Below, piece after piece: positions 52,313-60,565 of a DNA stretch of 64,000 nucleotides (position 1 is its first letter; every line of letters starts with the position of its first letter). The stretch comes from Chryseolinea sp. H1M3-3 (GTDB lineage: Bacteria; Bacteroidota; Bacteroidia; Cytophagales; Cyclobacteriaceae): the NCBI RefSeq assembly GCF_029360725.1, contig NZ_JARKMY010000002.1:434001-498000 (forward strand). Reading direction: 5' to 3'. The translations under genes and the position numbers were made by a program. The notes beneath the pieces were generated by a model, which was not told where the DNA came from, made no database searches, and worked only from the letters and a program-made list of their open reading frames with translations.

Positions 52313-53476
52313 TTATGGTTTGGGAACTGTTAAAAAGTAAACGATTACACATAACGTAACAGTTGCTGTGACTAAAAGGGCAACCATTGAATTGAAGTGA
52401 AACCAAAGCAGGCCCGTCAGAGAACTTGCCAACAGGGTGCAAATACTTTGGAGTCCAGTGTACGTTCCGATGGCAGTCGCCGTGTCTTTTTTGTCGGTGA
52501 TGTTAGAAATCCATGCTTTTGAAATTCCTTCGGTTGCAGCAGCATAGACCCCATAAAGAAAGAACAGTCCAAAGAATATATACAAGTTGGTGTTGAAGGC
52601 CATACCCAAATATACCAGGGTAAATATGGCGAGCCCTATAATAAAAATCACTTTTAATCCACTGCGGTCAGCAACAATACCTATTGGGAAAGCGCATAAA
52701 GCAAAAATGAGATTGTAGAAAATATATACACCTATCACCTGGGTATCTGAAATGCCTGCTTCTCTTGCTTTCAGTAGAAGAAAAACATCCGAACTATTAA
52801 ACAACGTAAATATCAGGAGCCCGATAACTAACTTTCGGTACACCTTAGGACTATCATTCCAATAATGGAGAAATGAAAAAAAAGGAGTTGATACTTTCGA
52901 CTTTTGCTCAAAAGATTTTTTGTCCTTTATCAGCAACGATGCAAAAACAGCAAACACACCGGGGATAAACGCAATAAAAAAAAGTGCCTTGTATTCTTCA
53001 GGATAAAAGTACAAATAGGCCAGCGCTAACGAGGGTCCCAACACAGCGCCAACGGTATCCATAGAACGATGAAAGCCGAAGATCTTACCCTTTGTGTCGG
53101 TCGTGGCTTCGTCGGAAAGTAAGGCATCTCTGGCTCCTGTTCTTATTCCTTTTCCAAAACGGTCAAGGGTCCTCGCGAAAAATATCCAAATGGGATAAGT
53201 AAATATCGCCATCATCGGTTTAGAAATCGCACTGAATGCGTAACCGACTTGAACAAAGGGCACACGCTTTCGTGTAGTGTCAGACAATTTTCCAAAATAT
53301 CCTTTGCTTAAACCTGCGGTGGCTTCTGCGACACCTTCGAGTACCCCGATAAGTACAACGGAGAACCCGATGGATTTAAGATAGAGCGGCATGATAGGAT
53401 AAAGCATCTCACTGGCTGTATCGGTCAGCAGACTAATAATTGATAGAATCCAGATCGTTCGGGTAATATATTTCAC
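52313..53476 (-). CDS. Major facilitator superfamily transporter
   Basis: The 387-residue protein has 12 membrane helices and the MFS loop motif GKLSDTTRKR between helices 2 and 3, with LDRFGKGIRTGARDALLSD further on, a block seen in MFS proteins often found beside usp or efflux genes. The substrate is unknown. Two dyads (53575-53588, 53597-53610) lie upstream; towards this gene only a weak -7 match (TACATTCG, 53544-53551) is found, 34 and 56 bp from the dyad centres. Confidence 0.88.
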   Translation of the reverse strand: MKYITRTIWILSIISLLTDTASEMLYPIMPLYLKSIGFSVVLIGVLEGVAEATAGLSKGYFGKLSDTTRKRVPFVQVGYAFSAISKPMMAIFTYPIWIFFARTLDRFGKGIRTGARDALLSDEATTDTKGKIFGFHRSMDTVGAVLGPSLALAYLYFYPEEYKALFFIAFIPGVFAVFASLLIKDKKSFEQKSKVSTPFFSFLHYWNDSPKVYRKLVIGLLIFTLFNSSDVFLLLKAREAGISDTQVIGVYIFYNLIFALCAFPIGIVADRSGLKVIFIIGLAIFTLVYLGMAFNTNLYIFFGLFFLYGVYAAATEGISKAWISNITDKKDTATAIGTYTGLQSICTLLASSLTGLLWFHFNSMVALLVTATVTLCVIVYFLTVPKP

Positions 53477-53574
53477 AGTGGCTGTTGGATTTCTGATTGC
53501 CGGCTTTCATCGAGTGATTGAGAAACTCCTTTGCGCCATATCGCGAATGTAAATAATCATCGTTTCTCAAATAG

Positions 53575-53640
53575 CTGATTGAAGTCAGATTTATCCTTGA
53601 TTCAAATCATAGCAATGGTGCATGATCATCCTTTCCTTTG
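53575..53640 (+). promoter_or_regulatory. Tandem FNR-type dyads CTGATTGAAGTCAG (53575-53588) and TTGATTCAAATCAT (53597-53610), -7 box TTCCTTTG (53633-53640)
   Basis: Dyad centres are 22 bp apart and lie 55 and 33 bp from the -7 box centre, so both positions used elsewhere in the window are filled, as at nos. The box has one mismatch to TAnnTTTG and reads towards the flavodoxin-like gene. Confidence 0.72.
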
Positions 53641-53693
53641 GGATGTTTAAGTAAGGTCTTATCCAACTTCGGGTTGTCAGATTCAATACACAT

Positions 53694-54233
53694 ATGAAGC
53701 TACTCATCATTTACTTTTCTTTCTCGGGCAACAATGAAATGCTCGTTGATGATCTCAAAAAAAGATTAGGATGCGAAGCGGTAAAAATCATTGAATCCAA
53801 AAAAAGAAAGGATATGACAATTTTGTTTGATGTGATGTTCAATCGAACACCCCGCATCAATAATATCGGGAAGAATTTGGAGGAGTATGATCATATTATT
53901 TTAATAGCGCCAATATGGGCTGGAAAAATTGCTTCTCCCCTGAAATCGCTTCTTCTTTTGGAAAAAGAAAACATTCATGACTATTCATTCATTTGTGTTT
54001 GCTCCGGCGTTGAAAATCAGAAGGAGAAAATACAGACACAGCTGACCAACTTACTTCGAAAAAAACCAGTCATCGTTACAGAGCTTTGGATAAATGATTT
54101 GTTGCCCGCTGATCAAAAAAATAAAATCAAGTATGTGACGCCATACAGGTTACAACCAAAAGATTTTGTAGTTTTTGCTCCTGAAATAGAAAAATATATT
54201 ACGGTTGTATCCAAACAATTCAAATATATTTGA
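53694..54233 (+). CDS. Flavodoxin-family protein
   Basis: The 179-residue protein starts MKLLIIYFSFSGNNEMLVDDL, with the FMN phosphate-binding loop (SFSGNNEM) of flavodoxins, and continues with IILIAPIWAGKIASPLKSLLL, the second flavin-contact loop. It would be a cytoplasmic electron carrier or flavin-dependent reductase. The C-terminal third is divergent. Controlled by the tandem-dyad promoter upstream, the same design as the nos operon, so a role in low-oxygen or NO metabolism is likely. Confidence 0.82.
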   Translation: MKLLIIYFSFSGNNEMLVDDLKKRLGCEAVKIIESKKRKDMTILFDVMFNRTPRINNIGKNLEEYDHIILIAPIWAGKIASPLKSLLLLEKENIHDYSFICVCSGVENQKEKIQTQLTNLLRKKPVIVTELWINDLLPADQKNKIKYVTPYRLQPKDFVVFAPEIEKYITVVSKQFKYI

Positions 54234-54322
54234 CCTGCATCTCTTTCACCCGGTTTATCTGATGAAGGAAATGAATCGAATGCTGACTATTTCAGCGCAA
54301 TACAGTCAATTAACTCGCTGCT

Positions 54323-57300
54323 ATGCTTAACGCTATTATTAATTTCTCGATTCATAATAAGCTGTTGGTTGGGTTATTTATACTTATTCTGATTGCGTGG
54401 GGAAGTTATTCTGTTACACAGCTTCCCATTGACGCAGTACCCGATATAACAAACAATCAGGTCTTAGTTCTGACTTCTGCCCCGTCCCAGGCTGCATTGG
54501 ATATCGAACGTTTGGTAACATTTCCGGTTGAGCAGACCATGGCTACCATTCCGGGCATCGAGGAGATTCGTTCATTTTCACGGTTTGGATTGTCAGTTGT
54601 TACTATTGTATTTTCTGATGCAACGGATGTGTACTGGGCACGGCAGCAAGTAAGCGAGCGGCTAACAGAAGCCAAAAAACAAATACCACCTGGCGTCGGC
54701 ACACCGGAAATAGCTCCCGTCACGACTGGGCTGGGCGAAATCTATCAATACGTTATCGAAGTGAAGCCCGGCTATGAAAAGCAATATTCTATCATGGAAT
54801 TGAGAACGATCCAGGATTGGATTGTACGAAGGCAATTGTTAGGTACCAAGGGAGTGGCAGATGTAAGTAGCTTCGGCGGATACCTGAAGCAATATGAGGT
54901 TGCCCTTAACCCGGAAAAATTGCGTAGCCTCAATCTGTCGGTGAGTGAAGTTTTCCGGGCACTGGAGGCGAATAATCAGAACACAGGGGGCGCATACATC
55001 GAAAAAAGTACGAGTGCCTATTTTATTCGAAGTGAAGGACTCATTCAGTCGGAAGAAGATATTAGCAACATCGTCGTACGGAATTTGGAGTCGGGCGTAC
55101 CGCTGCTAATCCGCGACGTAGCAACGATAAAGCTAGGTCACGCGATACGCTACGGGGCAATGACCGAAAATGGAAAAGGTGAAACGGTTGGAGCGGTAGT
55201 GATGATGTTAAAAGGAGCGAACTCTTCGGAAGTTATTGCAAATGTGAAAGACAGGATTGAACAAATCAAAACCACGATGCCTGAAGGAGTAACCATTGAA
55301 CCTTTTCTGGATCGAACCAAGCTGGTTAACAACGCCATTGCAACCGTAACTAAAAACCTTGCAGAAGGTGCGCTGATCGTCATTCTTGTTCTCGTTTTGT
55401 TATTGGGAAATCTTCGTGCCGGTCTGGTGGTCGCGTCGGTGATACCACTGGCTATGTTATTTGCCATAAGTATGATGAACTTGTTTGGAGTTTCCGGCAA
55501 CCTGATGAGTTTAGGGGCAATTGATTTTGGACTAATCGTAGACGGCGCCGTTATTATTGTCGAAGCTACATTGTTTCATATTGCTTCTTCCAATTTTAAA
55601 GTAAGGCTTTCGCAGGCACAAATGGATGAAGAAGTTAAGATATCGGCGAAAAAAATGATGAGTGCTGCGGCATTCGGTCAGATCATTATTCTCATTGTGT
55701 ACCTACCGATTCTGTCCCTGGTAGGTATCGAAGGAAAAATGTTTAAACCCATGGCACAGACCGTAATTTTTGCCATCATGGGAGCGTTCATCTTATCACT
55801 TACGTATGTGCCGTTAGCATCCACGCTTTTTCTGAGTAGGAATCCTGTTCACAAAAAGAATATTTCAGACAGGATCATTGATAAGCTGCATAAGTACTAT
55901 GAACCGTTGTTGAAATGGTCATTGAACAAGCGGGTCGTCATCATCGGTGCTTCTGTTGTGTTGCTTACCGTCAGTCTTTATATTTTTTCGACCCTTGGCG
56001 GCGAATTTCTACCTGAGCTGGATGAGGGAGATTTTGCGGTGGATACCCGCATTCTTACCGGCAGCAGTTTGACATCTACCGTTGAGGCTACACTGCGTGG
56101 TGAGGAAGTATTGCTAAAACATTTCCCTGAAGTTGAAAAGGTAATTGGAAAAATCGGTTCCGGAGAAATTCCTACTGATCCCATGCCCATTGAAGCGGCT
56201 GACATGATGGTAGTGATGAAGGACAAGTCGGAATGGGTAAGCGCGAAAACCAAAGATGAATTAATTGGAAAAATGCAAAAGGTATTAAGCGAAAATGTTC
56301 CTGGCGTTTGGTTTGGGTTTCAGCATCCGATTCAAATGCGGTTTAATGAACTGATGACCGGCGCCCGTCAGGATGTCGTTGTAAAAGTATATGGTGAGGA
56401 TCTTGATGAACTAACGCATTATGCTGCTGCAATCGGGAAACTTGTTGCCAACATCGAGGGAACGGAGAGCCTTTTTATAGAAAATATTACAGGGCTTCCA
56501 CAGATCATCATCCGGATGAAACGGGAACAGCTTTCTAGGTATGGACTTACTATTCAGCAGGTGAATGAAACCATTAATACCGCGATGGCGGGTCAAAGTG
56601 CAGGATTGTTGTTTGAAGGTGAAAAACGGTTCGATATTACCGTAAGGCTTGACATTGCGAACCGGAAATCCATTGACGACGTGCGCAATCTTTATATCAC
56701 TACCAATGACGGCCGCCATCTGCCATTAACGCAAGTGGCAGAGGTAACAATGGAAGCTGGTCCGAATCAAATTCAACGCGACGATGCCAAGCGAAGAATT
56801 GTTGTAGGATTCAATACACGGGGCAGAGATGTAGAAAGCATTGTGAATGAATTGCAGCGCAAGGTGCAGAGCAGTCTGAGCTTTGCACCCGGTTATTATG
56901 TGACTTATGGCGGGGCGTTCCAAAATTTGCAAGAAGCCACCGCCAGATTAACTATAGCCGTTCCGGTAGCACTCATTCTTATTTTTATTCTTCTGTATTT
57001 TACATTTGGGTCAGTGAAGCAAGGCCTTCTGATTTTTACAGCCATTCCCCTTTCAGCTATCGGCGGTATCTTGGCTTTGTGGTTGAGGTCAATGCCTTTC
57101 AGCATCTCCGCAGGTATTGGTTTTATTGCGCTTTTTGGTGTCGCAGTATTGAACGGCATCGTACTCATCGCTGAATTTAATCGCTTAAGAAAAGAGGGAA
57201 TCAGCGACCTTCGTGAAATTATTATGAAAGGAACTTCAACTCGTTTACGTCCCGTGCTCATGACGGCTACTGTAGCGTCGTTGGGTTTCTTGCCAATGGC

Positions 57301-57460
57301 GCTTTCGCACGGCAGCGGTGCTGAAGTGCAGAAGCCGTTAGCGACCGTCGTGATCGGTGGTTTAATCAGTGCAACGTTATTGACACTGGTTGTTCTCCCG
57401 GTATTATATTTTGCAGTGGAAAAATTTATAATGAAATCGAAGCATCAGGAAATTAATTAA
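54323..57460 (+). CDS. CzcA/CusA-family heavy-metal RND efflux pump
   Basis: The 1045-residue inner-membrane pump has 12 membrane helices and two large periplasmic loops. The motif DFGLIVDGAVIIVE in helix 4 (about residue 400) is the signature of the divalent-cation (Co/Zn/Cd/Ni) branch, unlike CusA. It forms a tripartite efflux system with the outer-membrane protein and adaptor genes that follow. No FNR-type dyad lies in the 89-base gap upstream, so control is probably by metals. Confidence 0.93.
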   Translation: MLNAIINFSIHNKLLVGLFILILIAWGSYSVTQLPIDAVPDITNNQVLVLTSAPSQAALDIERLVTFPVEQTMATIPGIEEIRSFSRFGLSVVTIVFSDATDVYWARQQVSERLTEAKKQIPPGVGTPEIAPVTTGLGEIYQYVIEVKPGYEKQYSIMELRTIQDWIVRRQLLGTKGVADVSSFGGYLKQYEVALNPEKLRSLNLSVSEVFRALEANNQNTGGAYIEKSTSAYFIRSEGLIQSEEDISNIVVRNLESGVPLLIRDVATIKLGHAIRYGAMTENGKGETVGAVVMMLKGANSSEVIANVKDRIEQIKTTMPEGVTIEPFLDRTKLVNNAIATVTKNLAEGALIVILVLVLLLGNLRAGLVVASVIPLAMLFAISMMNLFGVSGNLMSLGAIDFGLIVDGAVIIVEATLFHIASSNFKVRLSQAQMDEEVKISAKKMMSAAAFGQIIILIVYLPILSLVGIEGKMFKPMAQTVIFAIMGAFILSLTYVPLASTLFLSRNPVHKKNISDRIIDKLHKYYEPLLKWSLNKRVVIIGASVVLLTVSLYIFSTLGGEFLPELDEGDFAVDTRILTGSSLTSTVEATLRGEEVLLKHFPEVEKVIGKIGSGEIPTDPMPIEAADMMVVMKDKSEWVSAKTKDELIGKMQKVLSENVPGVWFGFQHPIQMRFNELMTGARQDVVVKVYGEDLDELTHYAAAIGKLVANIEGTESLFIENITGLPQIIIRMKREQLSRYGLTIQQVNETINTAMAGQSAGLLFEGEKRFDITVRLDIANRKSIDDVRNLYITTNDGRHLPLTQVAEVTMEAGPNQIQRDDAKRRIVVGFNTRGRDVESIVNELQRKVQSSLSFAPGYYVTYGGAFQNLQEATARLTIAVPVALILIFILLYFTFGSVKQGLLIFTAIPLSAIGGILALWLRSMPFSISAGIGFIALFGVAVLNGIVLIAEFNRLRKEGISDLREIIMKGTSTRLRPVLMTATVASLGFLPMALSHGSGAEVQKPLATVVIGGLISATLLTLVVLPVLYFAVEKFIMKSKHQEIN

Positions 57461-57519
57461 GAAATCATGAATATTTCCCAAACAAACTTCTCTTCTGTGA
57501 CCGTTATAACTGCCAGGCA

Positions 57520-58758
57520 ATGAAAAAGTTTCTGATATTATTATTGCTATATAGCTGCTTCATATTTTCGGCGGTAGCTCAGCAGGCAGCGCCAACAGTA
57601 AATGAAGTGATAGCCCTGGCGTTAGAAAAAAATCCCGCGGTGCAAGCCGCTTCACTGGATGTGAAAACAAGATCCGCTTTAAAACGCACAGCGCTGGATA
57701 TCCCAAAGACCGAGGTGTCATTGCTTTACGGACAGTATAACAGTGTTCAAAAAAAAGATAACAACATTACCATCAGCCAAAGCATTCCATTTCCTACACT
57801 TTTAGGCCGGCAGCATACGCTAAATAGTATGGAGGTTAGGCACTCGGAATTGCAAGAGACTATTACACGGAATGAAACGATTTTTCAGGTAAAGCAAACG
57901 GTAAATCAATTGCTTTACTTCAAAGCCAGGGAGCAAGCCTTGTTAAAACAAGATTCATTGCTGGTACATTTAGTAAGAATTGCCGATGTACAATATAGAA
58001 CCGGTGAGGGTACCTTGCTTGGTAAAACTACAGCCGAAACCCAGTTGGTTGAAATGAAAAATCAGCTTCACCGAAATGCGGCGGATATTCAAACCACAAT
58101 CCGACACCTACAGCTGCTAACGCAGTCTCCTGAAATCAAAGATGTAACTGGTGTGTTGGAGACTTTCGTGACGGATTTTCAAATTGACTCTGTCGATGCA
58201 TTGGAAAACCCGAATATCATTTTAGCAAAACAGAATGTTTTGATTGCTGATCAACAAAGGAAGGTTGAAGCGGCGCGCATGCTACCAGATTTGCGCTTCG
58301 GATATTTTAATCAAACCTTAATTGGTTTTCAGAATATAGAAGGCCAGGAAATTTATTATGGATCGGATAAAAGATTTCAGGGTTTCCAGGTGGGTCTATC
58401 TTTTCCGTTATGGTTTGCGCCTCACACATCGAAAGTGAAGGCAGCGAATCTTGCAGCACAGTCTGCAGAGAAGCAAGCAGAGGCCTCTCAGTTACATATC
58501 ACACAACAGTACTCCCAGGCTATTCAGGAATTAAACAAAAACAAAAACAGCTTGACGTATCTGCGAAGCTCTGCGCTCATTACAGCTGACCTCATTTCCA
58601 AACAAAGCAGAAGATCTTTTGAAAGCGGCGAACTGGATTATAGCACGTTGCTGCAAAACTTGCGGCAGGTTTTATCCATCCGCGAGCAATATTTATTAGC
58701 ACTATATGAATATAACAATAGTATCGTCACCCTGCAGTACCTTAACGGCAATAAATAA
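57520..58758 (+). CDS. TolC/CzcC-family outer-membrane efflux protein
   Basis: The 412-residue protein has a Sec signal (about 1-20) and two repeats of long amphipathic helices of the outer-membrane efflux protein family, with VNEVIALALEKNPAVQAASLD near the start. It is the outer-membrane channel for the pump. It follows the pump gene by 59 bases and its stop is directly before the adaptor start. Confidence 0.9.
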   Translation: MKKFLILLLLYSCFIFSAVAQQAAPTVNEVIALALEKNPAVQAASLDVKTRSALKRTALDIPKTEVSLLYGQYNSVQKKDNNITISQSIPFPTLLGRQHTLNSMEVRHSELQETITRNETIFQVKQTVNQLLYFKAREQALLKQDSLLVHLVRIADVQYRTGEGTLLGKTTAETQLVEMKNQLHRNAADIQTTIRHLQLLTQSPEIKDVTGVLETFVTDFQIDSVDALENPNIILAKQNVLIADQQRKVEAARMLPDLRFGYFNQTLIGFQNIEGQEIYYGSDKRFQGFQVGLSFPLWFAPHTSKVKAANLAAQSAEKQAEASQLHITQQYSQAIQELNKNKNSLTYLRSSALITADLISKQSRRSFESGELDYSTLLQNLRQVLSIREQYLLALYEYNNSIVTLQYLNGNK

Positions 58759-59892
58759 ATGAGAAATGTTATTCTGATAACGATCGCAGCTTTCCTATTC
58801 GTATCGTGCGGACAAAATCAAAGTGAGCCACCCACAGAAAGTGTTGAGTCGGCCTCCACGGATATTATTACGTTAACGCCTGATCAATACAAAGCAGCAA
58901 ATATTGGGATCGGGAAGATTGAGCGTAAGGCAATTGGGACAATGCTGCACGTAAATGGTATGCTGGATGTTCCTCCTCAAAATCTTGTTACCATCTCGGC
59001 GCCGATGGGAGGTTTCGTGAAATCCACGAAATTACTTCAGGGAATGAAAGTAAAGAAAGGTGAGCTCTTAGTCTCTTTAGAAAACCAGGAGTACATACAG
59101 TTGCAGCAGGACTACCTTGATAATAAAAGCAAACTTGAATATCTGGAAAGCGAATACCAACGTCAACAGGAACTCGCAAAAGAAAATGTAAACTCACAAA
59201 AAACAGTACAACAAGCAAAGTCACAATTTCAAAGTGCCCAGGCAATCGTTAAAGGGCTGGAGGCAAAACTTGGCATGATCAATATCTCACCGGGGTCTTT
59301 AACGCAGGATAATATCAGATCTACCATTCATCTTTATGCACCGCTGAACGGGTATGTTACAGTTGTTAATGTAAACATCGGACAGTTTGTAAATGCAGCC
59401 GACGTTATCTTCAAGATTGTAAATCTGGAACATCTGCATGCAGAATTGCAGGTGTTTGAACGCGATATACACACGCTCAAGATCGGTCAAAAAGTAACTT
59501 TTAAACTGGCCAACGAAAACAATAACCGCACGGCTACTGTACATTTGATCGGGAAGGAAATAAGTCCTGAGCGAACAGTACGCGTTCATTGCCATCTCGA
59601 TAAGGAAGATGAGAATTTGTTACCTGGAATGTATATTACTGCCAGCATCGAAAGCGAAACAGCGGACGCAGAGGTATTACCGGCTGACGCGGTTGTAAGC
59701 TTCGAAGGAGACGACTTTGTATTTGTGCAGGAAACGAATAACAAATTCAAAATGACGAAAGTAAAAACAGGTAAAAGCGCCGGCGAGTATGTGGCTGTTG
59801 AATTTCCCGAAGGTTATGATAAAGCATCGCCCGTCGTCACCCGTGGGGCGTTCAATTTGCTGGGCATGCTAAAGAACACACAAGACGAGTAA
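58759..59892 (+). CDS. CzcB/CusB-family periplasmic adaptor (membrane fusion protein)
   Basis: The 377-residue lipoprotein (lipobox LFVSC) has a biotinyl-lipoyl-like domain (ISAPMGGFVKSTKLLQGMKVKKGELL), a helical hairpin (about 115-180), the second half of the lipoyl domain (IHLYAPLNGYVTVVNVNIGQFV), and beta-barrel and membrane-proximal domains. It links the RND pump to the outer-membrane channel. It starts at the base after the stop of the channel gene. Confidence 0.92.
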   Translation: MRNVILITIAAFLFVSCGQNQSEPPTESVESASTDIITLTPDQYKAANIGIGKIERKAIGTMLHVNGMLDVPPQNLVTISAPMGGFVKSTKLLQGMKVKKGELLVSLENQEYIQLQQDYLDNKSKLEYLESEYQRQQELAKENVNSQKTVQQAKSQFQSAQAIVKGLEAKLGMINISPGSLTQDNIRSTIHLYAPLNGYVTVVNVNIGQFVNAADVIFKIVNLEHLHAELQVFERDIHTLKIGQKVTFKLANENNNRTATVHLIGKEISPERTVRVHCHLDKEDENLLPGMYITASIESETADAEVLPADAVVSFEGDDFVFVQETNNKFKMTKVKTGKSAGEYVAVEFPEGYDKASPVVTRGAFNLLGMLKNTQDE

Positions 59893-59952
59893 GCCGAAAG
59901 GGCTCAGCAAATACTGCAGCCAAGACCGCGCTGAAAGTTAAAGTTTAACGCT

Positions 59953-60366
59953 TTACATCGCCCGCTCGATAAACCCAAACAGATTTTCCTTATATTCTGT
60001 AAAAGCATTGTTGAACGATTCAAGTTCTTGCATGATGGCATCATGCTCTTTAAAGTATTCTGTTTTCGTTTCGTCCTTTGTTTGAAGCATGTCTGCGAGC
60101 CTGGTTTCATGATCACGGAGTTTTTTTCGCAGATCGACGATTAACTCATTCTTATAGTAGATCAATAAGTTCTGGAAATGGTCAATTTGCTTTTTGTCCT
60201 CAACGGCTGTGAATTTGGACGCGTATTGATCCAGTAGCTTTTGGAAAAAGTTAAATTCCCGCTGCCATAGCAGTGTAGCGGAGAGCCAGTTAAGTGTCCT
60301 TCGATGTTTCTCCAATAAGGATGGTTGAAGAATGTAGTTGGTGGTAACTGATGCAGCAGAGATCAT
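59953..60366 (-). CDS. Uncharacterised helical protein of 137 residues
   Basis: I do not recognise this protein. It has no signal peptide or membrane segment and is almost wholly alpha-helical with heptad-like spacing (LNWLSATLLWQREFNFFQKLL, then LIVDLRKKLRDHETRLADML), suggesting a helical bundle or coiled coil. It is divergent from ppsA and controlled by a perfect dyad (60437-60450) exactly 55 bp from a TAGCTTTA -7 box, so it belongs to the same regulon as the usp and cco genes. That is the only clue to its role. Confidence 0.7.
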   Translation of the reverse strand: MISAASVTTNYILQPSLLEKHRRTLNWLSATLLWQREFNFFQKLLDQYASKFTAVEDKKQIDHFQNLLIYYKNELIVDLRKKLRDHETRLADMLQTKDETKTEYFKEHDAIMQELESFNNAFTEYKENLFGFIERAM

Positions 60367-60384
60367 ATAAGTATATTTTTAATG

Positions 60385-60536
60385 TAAAGCTACTGAATCT
60401 CAATTTCGTGAATCCTGACAATTATAAGAGCATGAAATGATTATTATCATATCATCATTTCTTTCAAAATCTGACTTTAATCAATTCTGTTGCTGACGCC
60501 AATCATGGGGAAACGAGGCTTATAAAAATAGTTTTG
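60385..60536. promoter_or_regulatory. Divergent promoters with two FNR-type dyads, ATGATTATTATCAT (60437-60450) and CTGACTTTAATCAA (60471-60484)
   Basis: Towards the minus-strand gene, TAGCTTTA (60385-60392) lies exactly 55 bp from the first dyad centre. Towards ppsA, TAGTTTTG (60529-60536), a perfect TAnnTTTG match, lies exactly 55 bp from the second dyad centre. Each gene thus has its own dyad; the dyad centres are 34 bp apart. Confidence 0.8.
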
Positions 60537-60565
60537 TGTACCACACTGATAACGTGGGAATATCT

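Noticed and set aside
54240-54322. TGA-N5-TCA (tgactatttca) before the RND pump gene
   Set aside because: The half-site spacing is wrong and no matching -7 box is found.
60536-60565. Longer PEP synthase start at 60536
   Set aside because: The added residues do not match the family and would begin in the perfect -7 box; the ATG at 60566 fits the family N-terminus.
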